Shown in pieces: positions 54,647 to 62,823 of a stretch of DNA of 64,000 nt. The notes beneath the pieces were generated by a model. The model saw only the letters and a list, made by a program, of their open reading frames with translations. It ran no database searches and was not told the origin of the DNA. The DNA is from Joostella atrarenae (GTDB lineage Bacteria > Bacteroidota > Bacteroidia > Flavobacteriales > Flavobacteriaceae): contig NZ_JAETXX010000001.1 of the NCBI RefSeq assembly GCF_021764745.1, positions 930,001-994,000 of the forward strand, written 5' to 3'. The translations under genes and the position numbers were made by a program. The stretch's first letter is position 1, and each line of letters starts with the position of its first letter.

Positions 54647-56686
54647 TTATTTCTTTTCAATAAGTCCAGCTCTCCTTAAAAGAGCATCTGGTTGTGGCTC
54701 TTTTCCTCTAAAGCGTTTGTATAATTCCATAGGATTGTCTGTTCCTCCTTGTGAAAGTACATTGTCTTTAAACTTACGCGCTACTTCTTTGCTAAAAATT
54801 CCTTTTTCCTTAAAGAATTCAAAAGCATCGGCATCTAAAACTTCCGCCCATTTATAGCTGTAATATCCTGCAGAATATCCTCCTTGGAAAATATGAGAAA
54901 ATGCGGTGCTCATACATGTTTCTGGAGTCTCTGGATACAGGCTTGTAATTTCAAAAACTTTATTTTCATGAGTTTTTATATCCTCAATATCGCTAGGATC
55001 AATACCGTGCCAGCTCATATCTAGCATTCCGAAACTTAATTGGCGTAGGGTTTGCATCCCCTCCATAAAAGTGGCAGATTCTTTTATTTTTTCTACATAT
55101 TCCATCGGAATCACTTCATTAGTTTCGTAGTGTCTAGCAAAAATCTCTAGCGCTTCTTTTTCATAACACCAGTTTTCTAATACCTGACTAGGTAATTCTA
55201 CAAAATCCCAATAAACACTCGTTCCGCTCAAGCTTGGGTATGTTGTATTAGCTAGCATGCCATGTAATGCATGTCCAAATTCATGGAATAACGTGGTCAC
55301 CTCGTTAAAAGTTAATAAAGATGGTTTTGATCCAGTTGGTTTGGTGAAGTTACATACAATAGAAATATGTGGTCTAGAATTGTCTCCATTTCTCTGCCAT
55401 TGCGATTTGTAAACAGTCATCCAAGCGCCATTTCTTTTTCCTGGGCGAGGGTGGAAATCGGCATAAAAAATAGCAGTTAATTCACCATTTTCATCCAATA
55501 CTTTATACGTTTTTACATCTTTATGGTATTTATCGATCTCTTGAGTTTGTTCGAATTGTAAACCATATAATCTTTCTGCAATAGTAAAAACACCACCGAT
55601 AACATTTTCCAATTTAAAGTATGGTTTTAGCTTTTCATCATCTAAGTTAAAAAGCTTTTGCTTTAATTTTTCAGTATAAAAAGCACTATCCCATTTTTGA
55701 AGTTTATCAAGGTTATCTTCTTCTTTAGCAAAACTTTCTAGTTGCTTAAATTCTCTTTCAGCAGCAGGCTTTGCTTTCTCTAAAAGTTCTTCTAAAAAGG
55801 AATTTACTTTTTCTGGTGTTTTTGCCATGCGCTCTTCCAAAATAAAATGAGCATGAGTTTTATAGTCTAATAATTCTGCTCTCTGTTGGCGCAAACGAAC
55901 AATTTGTTTTACATGCTCACGATTGTCGTGTTCATTTCCTTGAAAAGCTCTACTTCCAAAGGCAAGTGACATTTTTTTACGCAACTCACGATTTTCTGCA
56001 TAAGTCATTAAAGGAATGTAGCTAGGATAATTTAATGTAAAAACCCATCCTTCTTTTTCACGAGATTTTGCTTCATCGGCAGCAGCTTCTAAAGCACTTT
56101 CTGGAAGCCCTTTTAACTCTTCTTTGTCCGTTATATGAAGTTCAAACGCATTAGTCTCTGCAAGAACATTCTCTCCAAATTTTAAGCTCAGTTGCGATAA
56201 TTTCTTGTCGATATCTCTTAAAATTGCTTTTTTATCTTCAGGGAGATTTGCTCCATTTCTAGAAAAACTTTTGTAGTTTTTCTCTAAAAGCATTTTCTGT
56301 TCTTTATTTAGCGAAAGGTTTTCTCTATTATCCCAAACTGATTTTACTCTTTTAAAAAGAGCTTCGTTTAAACGGATGTCATTTCCGAATTCTGATAATA
56401 GCGGAGATATTTCTTGTGCTAATTTCTGAATCTCATCATTAGTTTCTGCGCTATTCAGATTAAAAAAGATTGATGTAATTCTGTCCAATTGAGCTCCCGA
56501 AAATTCCAAAGCTTCAATTGTATTTTGAAAATCAGGAGCATTTTTATCTGCTGTTATAGCATCAATTTCTTCTTTTGTTTTTTTTATCTCCTCTTTAATT
56601 GCAGGAAGGAAATCTTCATTTTTAATAGAAGAAAAGGGTGCTGTTTGATAAGGGGTATTAAATGTATGTGTAAGCAAATTTGCCAT
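54647..56686 (-). CDS. M3-family peptidyl-dipeptidase (Dcp-like)
   Basis: This 679-residue zinc metallopeptidase of family M3 (thimet oligopeptidase/Dcp group) has the active site HEFGH at 468-472 and a downstream helix carrying the third ligand. The N-terminal half is helical, as usual. No signal peptide is present, so it should act in the cytoplasm on short peptides, probably from protein turnover. A complex hairpin separates it from purE. Confidence 0.95.
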   Translation of the reverse strand: MANLLTHTFNTPYQTAPFSSIKNEDFLPAIKEEIKKTKEEIDAITADKNAPDFQNTIEALEFSGAQLDRITSIFFNLNSAETNDEIQKLAQEISPLLSEFGNDIRLNEALFKRVKSVWDNRENLSLNKEQKMLLEKNYKSFSRNGANLPEDKKAILRDIDKKLSQLSLKFGENVLAETNAFELHITDKEELKGLPESALEAAADEAKSREKEGWVFTLNYPSYIPLMTYAENRELRKKMSLAFGSRAFQGNEHDNREHVKQIVRLRQQRAELLDYKTHAHFILEERMAKTPEKVNSFLEELLEKAKPAAEREFKQLESFAKEEDNLDKLQKWDSAFYTEKLKQKLFNLDDEKLKPYFKLENVIGGVFTIAERLYGLQFEQTQEIDKYHKDVKTYKVLDENGELTAIFYADFHPRPGKRNGAWMTVYKSQWQRNGDNSRPHISIVCNFTKPTGSKPSLLTFNEVTTLFHEFGHALHGMLANTTYPSLSGTSVYWDFVELPSQVLENWCYEKEALEIFARHYETNEVIPMEYVEKIKESATFMEGMQTLRQLSFGMLDMSWHGIDPSDIEDIKTHENKVFEITSLYPETPETCMSTAFSHIFQGGYSAGYYSYKWAEVLDADAFEFFKEKGIFSKEVARKFKDNVLSQGGTDNPMELYKRFRGKEPQPDALLRRAGLIEKK

Positions 56687-56743
56687 GTTTTATTTTTTAT
56701 AATGTAATTGAATTACAAAGTAAGAAACTTTCTCTAGAATAGA

Positions 56744-56785
56744 GAAAGCGCTTAAAGAATGATTAACATTTTTAAGCGCTTTTTA
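56744..56785 (-). terminator. Hairpin between purE and the M3 peptidase gene
   Basis: AAAGCGCTTAAAGAATG and CATTTTTAAGCGCTTT form an interrupted stem. It overlaps a smaller hairpin (TTTCTCT/AGAGAAA) at 56729-56747. The T-run is clearer on the plus strand, so minus-strand use is uncertain. Confidence 0.45.
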
Positions 56786-56809
56786 TAATGTAATGTTTTT
56801 ATTAGTGCT

Positions 56810-57295
56810 TTATTGTTTTACACTTTCTGCACCTTTAATAACTTTCTCTTTTAAAGATTCTTTATAAGCGACAATCTTATCTTGAATAGATAAATCTGCG
56901 GATCCTATAATCTGAGCAGCTAAAATACCTGCATTTTTTGCGCCATTTAATGCAACTGTAGCTACAGGAACACCGCCAGGCATTTGCAAGATAGAAAGTA
57001 CAGAATCCCATCCGTCGATAGAATTACTACTTTTTACAGGAACTCCAATTACAGGAAGAGGCGATAGAGAAGCCACCATTCCTGGAAGATGTGCAGCACC
57101 ACCAGCACCTGCAATAATTGCAGAAATACCATTTTTATGTGCATTTTTTCCAAATTCGTACATTTTTTCTGGCGTACGGTGCGCAGAAACAATATCTACA
57201 GTTACTTCAACTCCTAATTCTTTTAAAACGTCTATTGCGTCTTGCATTACTGGGAGGTCGCTTGTGCTTCCCATGATAACTGCTACTTTTGCCAT
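56810..57295 (-). CDS. purE: N5-CAIR mutase PurE
   Basis: This 161-residue enzyme moves the carboxylate of N5-CAIR to make CAIR in purine synthesis. Family blocks are VIMGSTSDLPVM at the start, VSAHRTPEKM and AGAGGAAHLPGM, with GVPVKSS near the C-terminal third. It is class I (bacterial), as expected beside purK, which lies 112 bp upstream on the same strand. Confidence 0.97.
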   Translation of the reverse strand: MAKVAVIMGSTSDLPVMQDAIDVLKELGVEVTVDIVSAHRTPEKMYEFGKNAHKNGISAIIAGAGGAAHLPGMVASLSPLPVIGVPVKSSNSIDGWDSVLSILQMPGGVPVATVALNGAKNAGILAAQIIGSADLSIQDKIVAYKESLKEKVIKGAESVKQ

Positions 57296-57407
57296 GCTTT
57301 TGTTATATGAAATTATTAAAAATACTCTTGATTTCTGTTTTAATATTATGATTGGCTAAACTAAAAGTAGCTAGATTATAAAGTTTAAACAGGGTATCAA
57401 AAATATA

Positions 57408-58562
57408 TTATTCGCTTATTACCTTAATACTTTTCTTTACTTCTTCCGCAATAACTCTTGCTTTAGTCACATCTTCATTTACAATAGTTACGTGTCCCAT
57501 TTTTCGGAATGGACGTGTTTCACGTTTTCCGTAAATATGAGGTGTTACACCTTCCATCGCCATTATTTTTTCAATATTCTTATAGACAACGGCACCAGTA
57601 TAATTTTCATCGCCAACTAAATTTACCATTATTCCAGCAACCTTACTTTCTGTGTTTCCTAAAGGAAGACCTAGAATAGCACGAATTTGTTGTTCAAATT
57701 GATTAGTGTAGCTAGCTTCGATGCTATAATGACCGCTATTGTGTGGTCTTGGAGCTACTTCGTTTACAAGAATTTTATCATCCTCAGTTTGGAACATCTC
57801 TACTGCAAGAAGTCCAACATGTTCGTATGCTTCAGAAACTTTTAATGCAATTTCTTGTGCTTTATCAGCTACCTTTTTATCAATCCTTGCTGGGCAGATT
57901 ACATATTCAACCTGATTGGCTTCTGGATGAAATTCCATCTCTACAACTGGATATGTTTTTACATTTCCATGAGGATCACGAGCAACAATAACAGCCAACT
58001 CATTTTTAAAAGGAATCATCTTTTCTGCAATGCATTCTCCATTTGGTAATCCTTCTATATCAGCAAAAGATCTAATTACTTTTACCCCTTGTCCGTCATA
58101 ACCAAAACGAGCACTTTTCCATACAAAAGGAAAGGATAACGACTCATTTTTTATAGCATTCTCCATTTCATCAGAATAAGCAAAACGAGTAAACTCTGCG
58201 GTTGGAATATTATGATCTATGTAAAATAATTTTTGCGTTGCCTTATTGTTTATAGTCTTAAGGGTTTTTGCAGATGGATAAACGGTAATCCCTTCTTTTT
58301 CTAACTGCTGAAGGGCATCAACGTTTACATTTTCAATTTCAAAAGTAAGCACATCAACTTTTTTACCGAATTCATATACGGTATCATAATCCATTAAATC
58401 CCCTTGAAAAAACTCATTACATGCAATCTTACATGGAGCTTCATTACTTGGATCCAGCACAATAGTTTGAATATCGTACTTACGAGTTTCATAAAGCATC
58501 ATTTTACCAAGTTGACCTCCGCCTAAAATACCGAGTTTAAAATCAGATGAAAAATAGTTCAT
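57408..58562 (-). CDS. purK: N5-CAIR synthetase PurK
   Basis: This 384-residue ATP-grasp enzyme makes N5-CAIR from AIR, bicarbonate and ATP. The N-terminal pre-ATP-grasp fold has GILGGGQLGKMM (11-22). The ATP-grasp part has FVWKSARFGYDGQGV and VNEVAPRPHNSGHY near residue 270. Its partner purE is downstream. A TACTTTTG promoter box lies 63 bp before the start. Confidence 0.97.
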   Translation of the reverse strand: MNYFSSDFKLGILGGGQLGKMMLYETRKYDIQTIVLDPSNEAPCKIACNEFFQGDLMDYDTVYEFGKKVDVLTFEIENVNVDALQQLEKEGITVYPSAKTLKTINNKATQKLFYIDHNIPTAEFTRFAYSDEMENAIKNESLSFPFVWKSARFGYDGQGVKVIRSFADIEGLPNGECIAEKMIPFKNELAVIVARDPHGNVKTYPVVEMEFHPEANQVEYVICPARIDKKVADKAQEIALKVSEAYEHVGLLAVEMFQTEDDKILVNEVAPRPHNSGHYSIEASYTNQFEQQIRAILGLPLGNTESKVAGIMVNLVGDENYTGAVVYKNIEKIMAMEGVTPHIYGKRETRPFRKMGHVTIVNEDVTKARVIAEEVKKSIKVISE

Positions 58563-58625
58563 GTTGTAATTTTTTTAAAACTGAATGTTTCTGCTTCCAA
58601 TTGCAAATACTACAATTTGATTTTG

Positions 58626-58633
58626 CAAAAGTA
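58626..58633 (-). promoter_or_regulatory. -7 box TACTTTTG of purK
   Basis: The minus strand reads TACTTTTG, matching TAnnTTTG, 63 bp upstream of purK. TTTG occurs further upstream but at 29-bp spacing, longer than usual. Confidence 0.5.
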
Positions 58634-58909
58634 TGGCTAAATATGAAATCTACATAATAAATCAAAGTTCAGGATGACTATTTATCTATTCAAAAGGAAA
58701 TCAATTGGAATACTTTTAGCCTTCAGGATAAATAGATTCAAAATTAATAATTAGTTTAAAGGGAAGTGGACTTGTTTGTAGCGTAAAAATTACAGCAATT
58801 TGAAACTAATTATTTGTTTGTTAACGTACAAAAGGAGGTTTTTTTTGTGAAAATTGCTTATTTATTGCCGAAAACGACTAAATTTAAAGGAAAACAAAAA
58901 TCTAAATGG

Positions 58910-58917
58910 TATCTTTG
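58910..58917 (+). promoter_or_regulatory. -7 box TATCTTTG of hpt
   Basis: TATCTTTG matches the -7 consensus and lies 21 bp before the hpt TTG start, giving a short leader. Confidence 0.6.
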
Positions 58918-58938
58918 CCTCTTTAAAATTTTTTAGAA

Positions 58939-59469
58939 TTGATTAAGCTTCACGATAAATATTTTGAACCTTTTATTTCTGCTGAAGAAATAGATGCAGC
59001 CATTAAAAAAATGGTAGAAAAGGTAAAGGCGGACTTTAAGGATGAGACACCTATTTTTATATGTGTTCTTAATGGAGCTTTTATGTTTGCTTCTGATTTT
59101 ATTAAGAAATATGACCAAGACTGTGAGATTTCATTTGTAAAAATGAGTTCTTATCAAGGGATGTCTTCAACAGGAATTGTGAAAACACTTATTGATGTTC
59201 CTGATACAGTAGAAAATCGTAGTGTTGTAATTTTAGAAGACGTTATCGATACAGGAAATACGGTGAAAGAATTAGTGTCGATATTTTCAAGAATAAATGT
59301 GAAGAGGTTTAAAATTGCATCAATGTTTTACAAGCCAGAAATATATAGTGGTGAGTATAATATTGATTATGTTGGAATTGAAATTCCAGACAAGTTTATT
59401 GTGGGTTATGGGCTTGATTATGATGAATTAGGAAGAAATTTACCAGAAGTATATAAAATAAAAGAATAA
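58939..59469 (+). CDS. hpt: Hypoxanthine phosphoribosyltransferase
   Basis: This 176-residue purine salvage enzyme makes IMP or GMP from the base and PRPP. The PRPP motif is VVILEDVIDTGNT (96-108), and FVKMSSYQGMSSTG forms the flexible loop. No ATG is available; TTG at 58939 starts the frame, supported by the promoter box 21 bp upstream. adk follows 4 bp later, so they share an operon. Confidence 0.94.
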   Translation: MIKLHDKYFEPFISAEEIDAAIKKMVEKVKADFKDETPIFICVLNGAFMFASDFIKKYDQDCEISFVKMSSYQGMSSTGIVKTLIDVPDTVENRSVVILEDVIDTGNTVKELVSIFSRINVKRFKIASMFYKPEIYSGEYNIDYVGIEIPDKFIVGYGLDYDELGRNLPEVYKIKE

Positions 59470-59473
59470 CTAT

Positions 59474-60046
59474 ATGATCAATTTAGTGCTGTTCGGAAAA
59501 CCAGGAGCAGGTAAGGGTACACAAGCTAATTTTTTAAAAGAGAAATACAACTTAAAGCATATATCTACCGGCGATGTTTTCAGATTCAACATCAAAAATG
59601 GTACTGAATTAGGTACATTGGCAAAATCTTATATTGACAAAGGGGAATTGGTTCCCGATGAAGTAACCATTAATATGCTTAAAGCTGAAGTGGAGAAAAA
59701 CCCAGAAGCTAGTGGTTTTATTTTTGATGGCTTTCCTAGAACAAATGCTCAAGCAGAAGCTTTGGATCATTTGATGGAAGAGAAAGACATGAAAATACAT
59801 GCTACTATTGCTTTAGAAGCAGATGATGAAGTGCTTATAAAACGTTTATTAGAGCGTGGAAAAGTAAGCGGAAGAAGTGATGATCAAGACGAGAGTAAAA
59901 TTAGAAATCGTTTTGATGAGTACAATGAAAAAACAGCTCCTTTAATGGAGTATTATAAGGAACAAAATAAGTTTCATAGCGTAAACGGAATTGGAACTAT
60001 TGAAGACATAACAGAGCGATTGAGTAAAGTTATTGCAACTCTTTAA
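59474..60046 (+). CDS. adk: Adenylate kinase
   Basis: This 190-residue enzyme interconverts ATP, AMP and ADP. It has the P-loop GKPGAGKGT (8-16), the AMP-binding FDGFPR, and LLERGKVSGRSDD in the lid region. The lid is the short type without zinc Cys, in keeping with the small size. It forms an operon with hpt. Confidence 0.97.
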   Translation: MINLVLFGKPGAGKGTQANFLKEKYNLKHISTGDVFRFNIKNGTELGTLAKSYIDKGELVPDEVTINMLKAEVEKNPEASGFIFDGFPRTNAQAEALDHLMEEKDMKIHATIALEADDEVLIKRLLERGKVSGRSDDQDESKIRNRFDEYNEKTAPLMEYYKEQNKFHSVNGIGTIEDITERLSKVIATL

Positions 60047-60101
60047 GCGGGTTGATTTGTTTTTAAATAATTTATTACATCAAAAATAAACTCTAATTGG
60101 G

Positions 60102-60119
60102 TTTATAAAGCTTTATAAA
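60102..60119. repeat. Perfect 18-bp palindrome between adk and obg
   Basis: TTTATAAAGCTTTATAAA is fully self-complementary. It is immediately followed by the hairpin at 60121-60166. Confidence 0.5.
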
Positions 60120-60120
60120 T

Positions 60121-60166
60121 AATAAGCGCTCTCTGAATTTAAGAATGATGGGAGCGTATTTTTTTG
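60121..60166 (+). terminator. Terminator after adk
   Basis: AATAAGCGCTCT pairs with GGAGCGTATT with a two-base bulge, over a loop of about 18 nt, followed by seven T. Confidence 0.7.
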
Positions 60167-60225
60167 AAAAAGAATGTTGGAGGATTTTCAGAGTATAATT
60201 ATTCAACAATAAAAAACATATTTAA

Positions 60226-61239
60226 ATGACAGAAGGAAATTTTACAGATTATGTAAAGATTAAGGTGACATCTGGAAAAGGAGGGCAAGGTTCTGCTCAC
60301 CTACGCAGGGAAAAATATGTAGCCTTTGGAGGGCCAGATGGAGGAGATGGAGGCCGTGGAGGTCACGTTATTATTATTGGTGATAAAAACCTATGGACTC
60401 TTTTTCATTTTAAATTTAAAAGACATTATCAAGCTGGTCATGGCGAACATGGTAGTAAGCAAACAAGTACAGGAGCAGATGGTGCAGATGTTTATATGCG
60501 CGTGCCTCTAGGAACTCAGGTTAAAGACCCTGAAACCAATGAAGTATTGTTTGAAATTACCGAAGATGGAGAAGAAAAAGTTGTAGCCAAAGGAGGTAAA
60601 GGAGGTTTAGGAAATTCACATTTTAAATCTTCTACCAATCAGACGCCACGTTATGCTCAACCTGGAATGCCAGGAGAAGAAGTAGAGGTTCTATTAGAAT
60701 TAAAACTTCTTGCTGATGTTGGTTTAGTAGGATTTCCTAATGCTGGGAAATCTACACTACTTTCTGTAATTACTTCAGCAAAACCAAAAATTGCTAACTA
60801 CGAGTTTACAACATTAAAACCTAATCTAGGGATTGTAGAATATCGTGATTATAGAACCTTTGTAATGGCAGATATTCCTGGTATTATTGAAGGAGCAGCA
60901 GAAGGAAAAGGTTTGGGGCATTATTTTTTACGTCATATAGAACGTAATTCTACATTGCTTTTTCTAATTCCTGCGGATGCTAAAGATATTTATAAGGAGT
61001 ATGAAATTCTTTTAAATGAATTGCAAAAATATAATCCAGAACTGCTAGATAAAGAGCGACTTGTTGCGATTTCTAAATCTGATATGTTGGATGAGGAGTT
61101 AAAAGCGGAAATGAAAGTTGAGCTTGATAAAATATTCGTAGATGTTGAGTATATGTTTATCTCTTCGGTAGCCCAACAGGGAATCCAACCGCTTAAAGAT
61201 AAACTTTGGGATATGTTGAATAAAAATGAGGATGCTTAA
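60226..61239 (+). CDS. obg: GTPase Obg
   Basis: This 337-residue protein has the glycine-rich Obg fold (1-158, many GxG turns such as [12 protein letters not shown]) and a G domain with P-loop GFPNAGKS (169-176), switch I KPNLGIV and [17 protein letters not shown]. The extra OCT domain of some Gram-positive members is absent. It assists 50S assembly and stress control. Confidence 0.97.
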   Translation: MTEGNFTDYVKIKVTSGKGGQGSAHLRREKYVAFGGPDGGDGGRGGHVIIIGDKNLWTLFHFKFKRHYQAGHGEHGSKQTSTGADGADVYMRVPLGTQVKDPETNEVLFEITEDGEEKVVAKGGKGGLGNSHFKSSTNQTPRYAQPGMPGEEVEVLLELKLLADVGLVGFPNAGKSTLLSVITSAKPKIANYEFTTLKPNLGIVEYRDYRTFVMADIPGIIEGAAEGKGLGHYFLRHIERNSTLLFLIPADAKDIYKEYEILLNELQKYNPELLDKERLVAISKSDMLDEELKAEMKVELDKIFVDVEYMFISSVAQQGIQPLKDKLWDMLNKNEDA

Positions 61240-61280
61240 TAATGATTTATTTTGCTTAATTTTAGCAAAAAATAAACATT

Positions 61281-61808
61281 ATGTATCCCAAATATATAAG
61301 CCTTCTTTGTTGTTTACTTCTTGTTTCTTGCACAAGCGTGCAGGTTGCTTATGATTACGACAAGAAGGTTGATTTCTCTCAATTTAAAAGTTATGACTAT
61401 TTTCCAAATATGGAAAGTGGCTTAAGTGATTTAGATACCAAAAGATTGTTTCGTAACATAGATAGTTTGTTGCAATCTCGTGGTTATAAATATTCTTCAA
61501 CACCAGATATTTATATCAATATAAAAACTTCAAATAGACCGAAGCCAAGCAATAGCTCTGTAGGTATAGGAATTGGGGGAACTGGTAGGAATATTGGCGG
61601 AGGTGTTTCTGTTGGGGTTCCTTTAGGAGGAAACGAATCGTATCGTGAAATAATTTTTGATATCGTAGATGCCGATGAAGATGAACTGGTATGGCAAGCG
61701 GTAAGTGAAGGTACAGTCTCAGAGCAAATGACTCCAGAAATGCGTAATGCAAAGCTAAAAGAGGTTGTAGAAAAAGTATTTTCTAGCTATCCTCCGAAAC
61801 AGAAATAA
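61281..61808 (+). CDS. DUF4136 lipoprotein (second copy)
   Basis: This 175-residue lipoprotein (signal ending LLVSC, Cys16) is a paralogue of the 46564 gene. It shares YDYDKKVDFSQFKSY, DLDTKRLFRNIDSLLQSRGY and the closing DELVWQAVSEG. The middle loop is Gly/Ser-rich (GIGIGGTGRNIGGG) rather than aromatic. It is followed 9 bp later by the TPR gene. The function is unknown. Confidence 0.9.
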   Translation: MYPKYISLLCCLLLVSCTSVQVAYDYDKKVDFSQFKSYDYFPNMESGLSDLDTKRLFRNIDSLLQSRGYKYSSTPDIYINIKTSNRPKPSNSSVGIGIGGTGRNIGGGVSVGVPLGGNESYREIIFDIVDADEDELVWQAVSEGTVSEQMTPEMRNAKLKEVVEKVFSSYPPKQK

Positions 61809-61817
61809 TCAGTTTTA

Positions 61818-62714
61818 ATGAATGCTTTTTGTAAACCTATTATTACTATTTTAATGTTGATTGGTTATTGCCTTTCAGCACAGAATATAGCTTTAGAGCA
61901 GGCAAATACTTTCATCAAAGAAAATAAGATTACAGAAGCGGAACAAGTTCTTCTTTCAGCCTATAAAAAAAAACCTACTCCAATTATTACAGAACGTTTA
62001 GGAGATGTTTATGGAATAGAAAAGAAATGGGATGATGCTGCTACCTATTATAAGATACTTGTAGATGAGTATCCTAAAAAGGCAAATTACCATTATAAGT
62101 ATGGGGGAGTGCTCGGAATGATTTCCTTAGAAAATAAAATAAGAGCATTGTCTCTTTTGGGAGATGTTAAAAAGCATTTCGAAATTGCTGCTAATTTAGA
62201 TGATGAGCATCTTGGTGTCCGTTGGGCATCGATCGATTTATATTTAAAGCTTCCAGGGATTTTGGGTGGCAGTAACGATAAAGCCTATAAATACTCCAAA
62301 GAATTGGAAGCTATTGCGCCTATAGAAGGATATCTTTCTCGAGGGTTTATAGAAGAAGAACGCAATAATAAAGAGCTCGCTGCAACTTATTATAAAAGAG
62401 GCTTGGATGTTGTTTCTCAAAATACGTATCCTGATAAAAATTACAGGAGACAAGATATCCATTATCAAATCGGAAAATTAGCTGCTCAATATAACTACAA
62501 AGTGAATAGTGGAATCTCACATTTATTAATCTTTGAGAATTTATATACACCAGAGAGTACGATTCCTTTGGAGGATGTATATTATCAATTGGCAGTTTTA
62601 TATAGATATCAGAAAAATAAAGAGAAGGCAAATTATTATATCGACAAAGCCATTAAAATACATCCAAATTCAAAAGATTTTAATTCAGAAAAGGAAAACA
62701 TTAATGGCCTTTAG
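61818..62714 (+). CDS. Tetratricopeptide-repeat exported protein
   Basis: This 298-residue protein has a signal peptide (1-21, ending CLSAQ) and TPR-like helical repeats throughout, for example ITERLGDVYGIEKKWDDAATYYKIL and VYYQLAVLYRYQKNKEKANYYIDKAI. The protein is probably periplasmic and acts as a scaffold. It lies 9 bp downstream of the DUF4136 gene and may work with it. Confidence 0.87.
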   Translation: MNAFCKPIITILMLIGYCLSAQNIALEQANTFIKENKITEAEQVLLSAYKKKPTPIITERLGDVYGIEKKWDDAATYYKILVDEYPKKANYHYKYGGVLGMISLENKIRALSLLGDVKKHFEIAANLDDEHLGVRWASIDLYLKLPGILGGSNDKAYKYSKELEAIAPIEGYLSRGFIEEERNNKELAATYYKRGLDVVSQNTYPDKNYRRQDIHYQIGKLAAQYNYKVNSGISHLLIFENLYTPESTIPLEDVYYQLAVLYRYQKNKEKANYYIDKAIKIHPNSKDFNSEKENINGL

Positions 62715-62761
62715 TTCTTTTATTTACGATTGATGGTTCAATTAATATATTCCTAAGAAGG

Positions 62762-62793
62762 TTTGTCTATAGCAAATTGTCCTTTTATCTTTA
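62762..62793 (+). promoter_or_regulatory. Promoter TTTG-N20-TATCTTTA of mpl
   Basis: A -33 TTTG (62762-62765) lies 20 bp before TATCTTTA (62786-62793). This is the best complete Bacteroidota-type promoter in the window, 30 bp before the mpl TTG start. Confidence 0.6.
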
Positions 62794-62823
62794 CAGTCTG
62801 AATACGTTTTAAAAATTACAACA

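Larger units (their letters stand above)
58563..58938. other. 376-bp divergent intergenic region (purK/hpt)
   Basis: This stretch contains no supported gene. It holds the two divergent promoter boxes for purK and hpt. A perfect 9-bp inverted repeat, CTATTTATC (58678-58686) and GATAAATAG (58727-58735), lies between them. No PurR-like operator was recognised. Confidence 0.55.
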
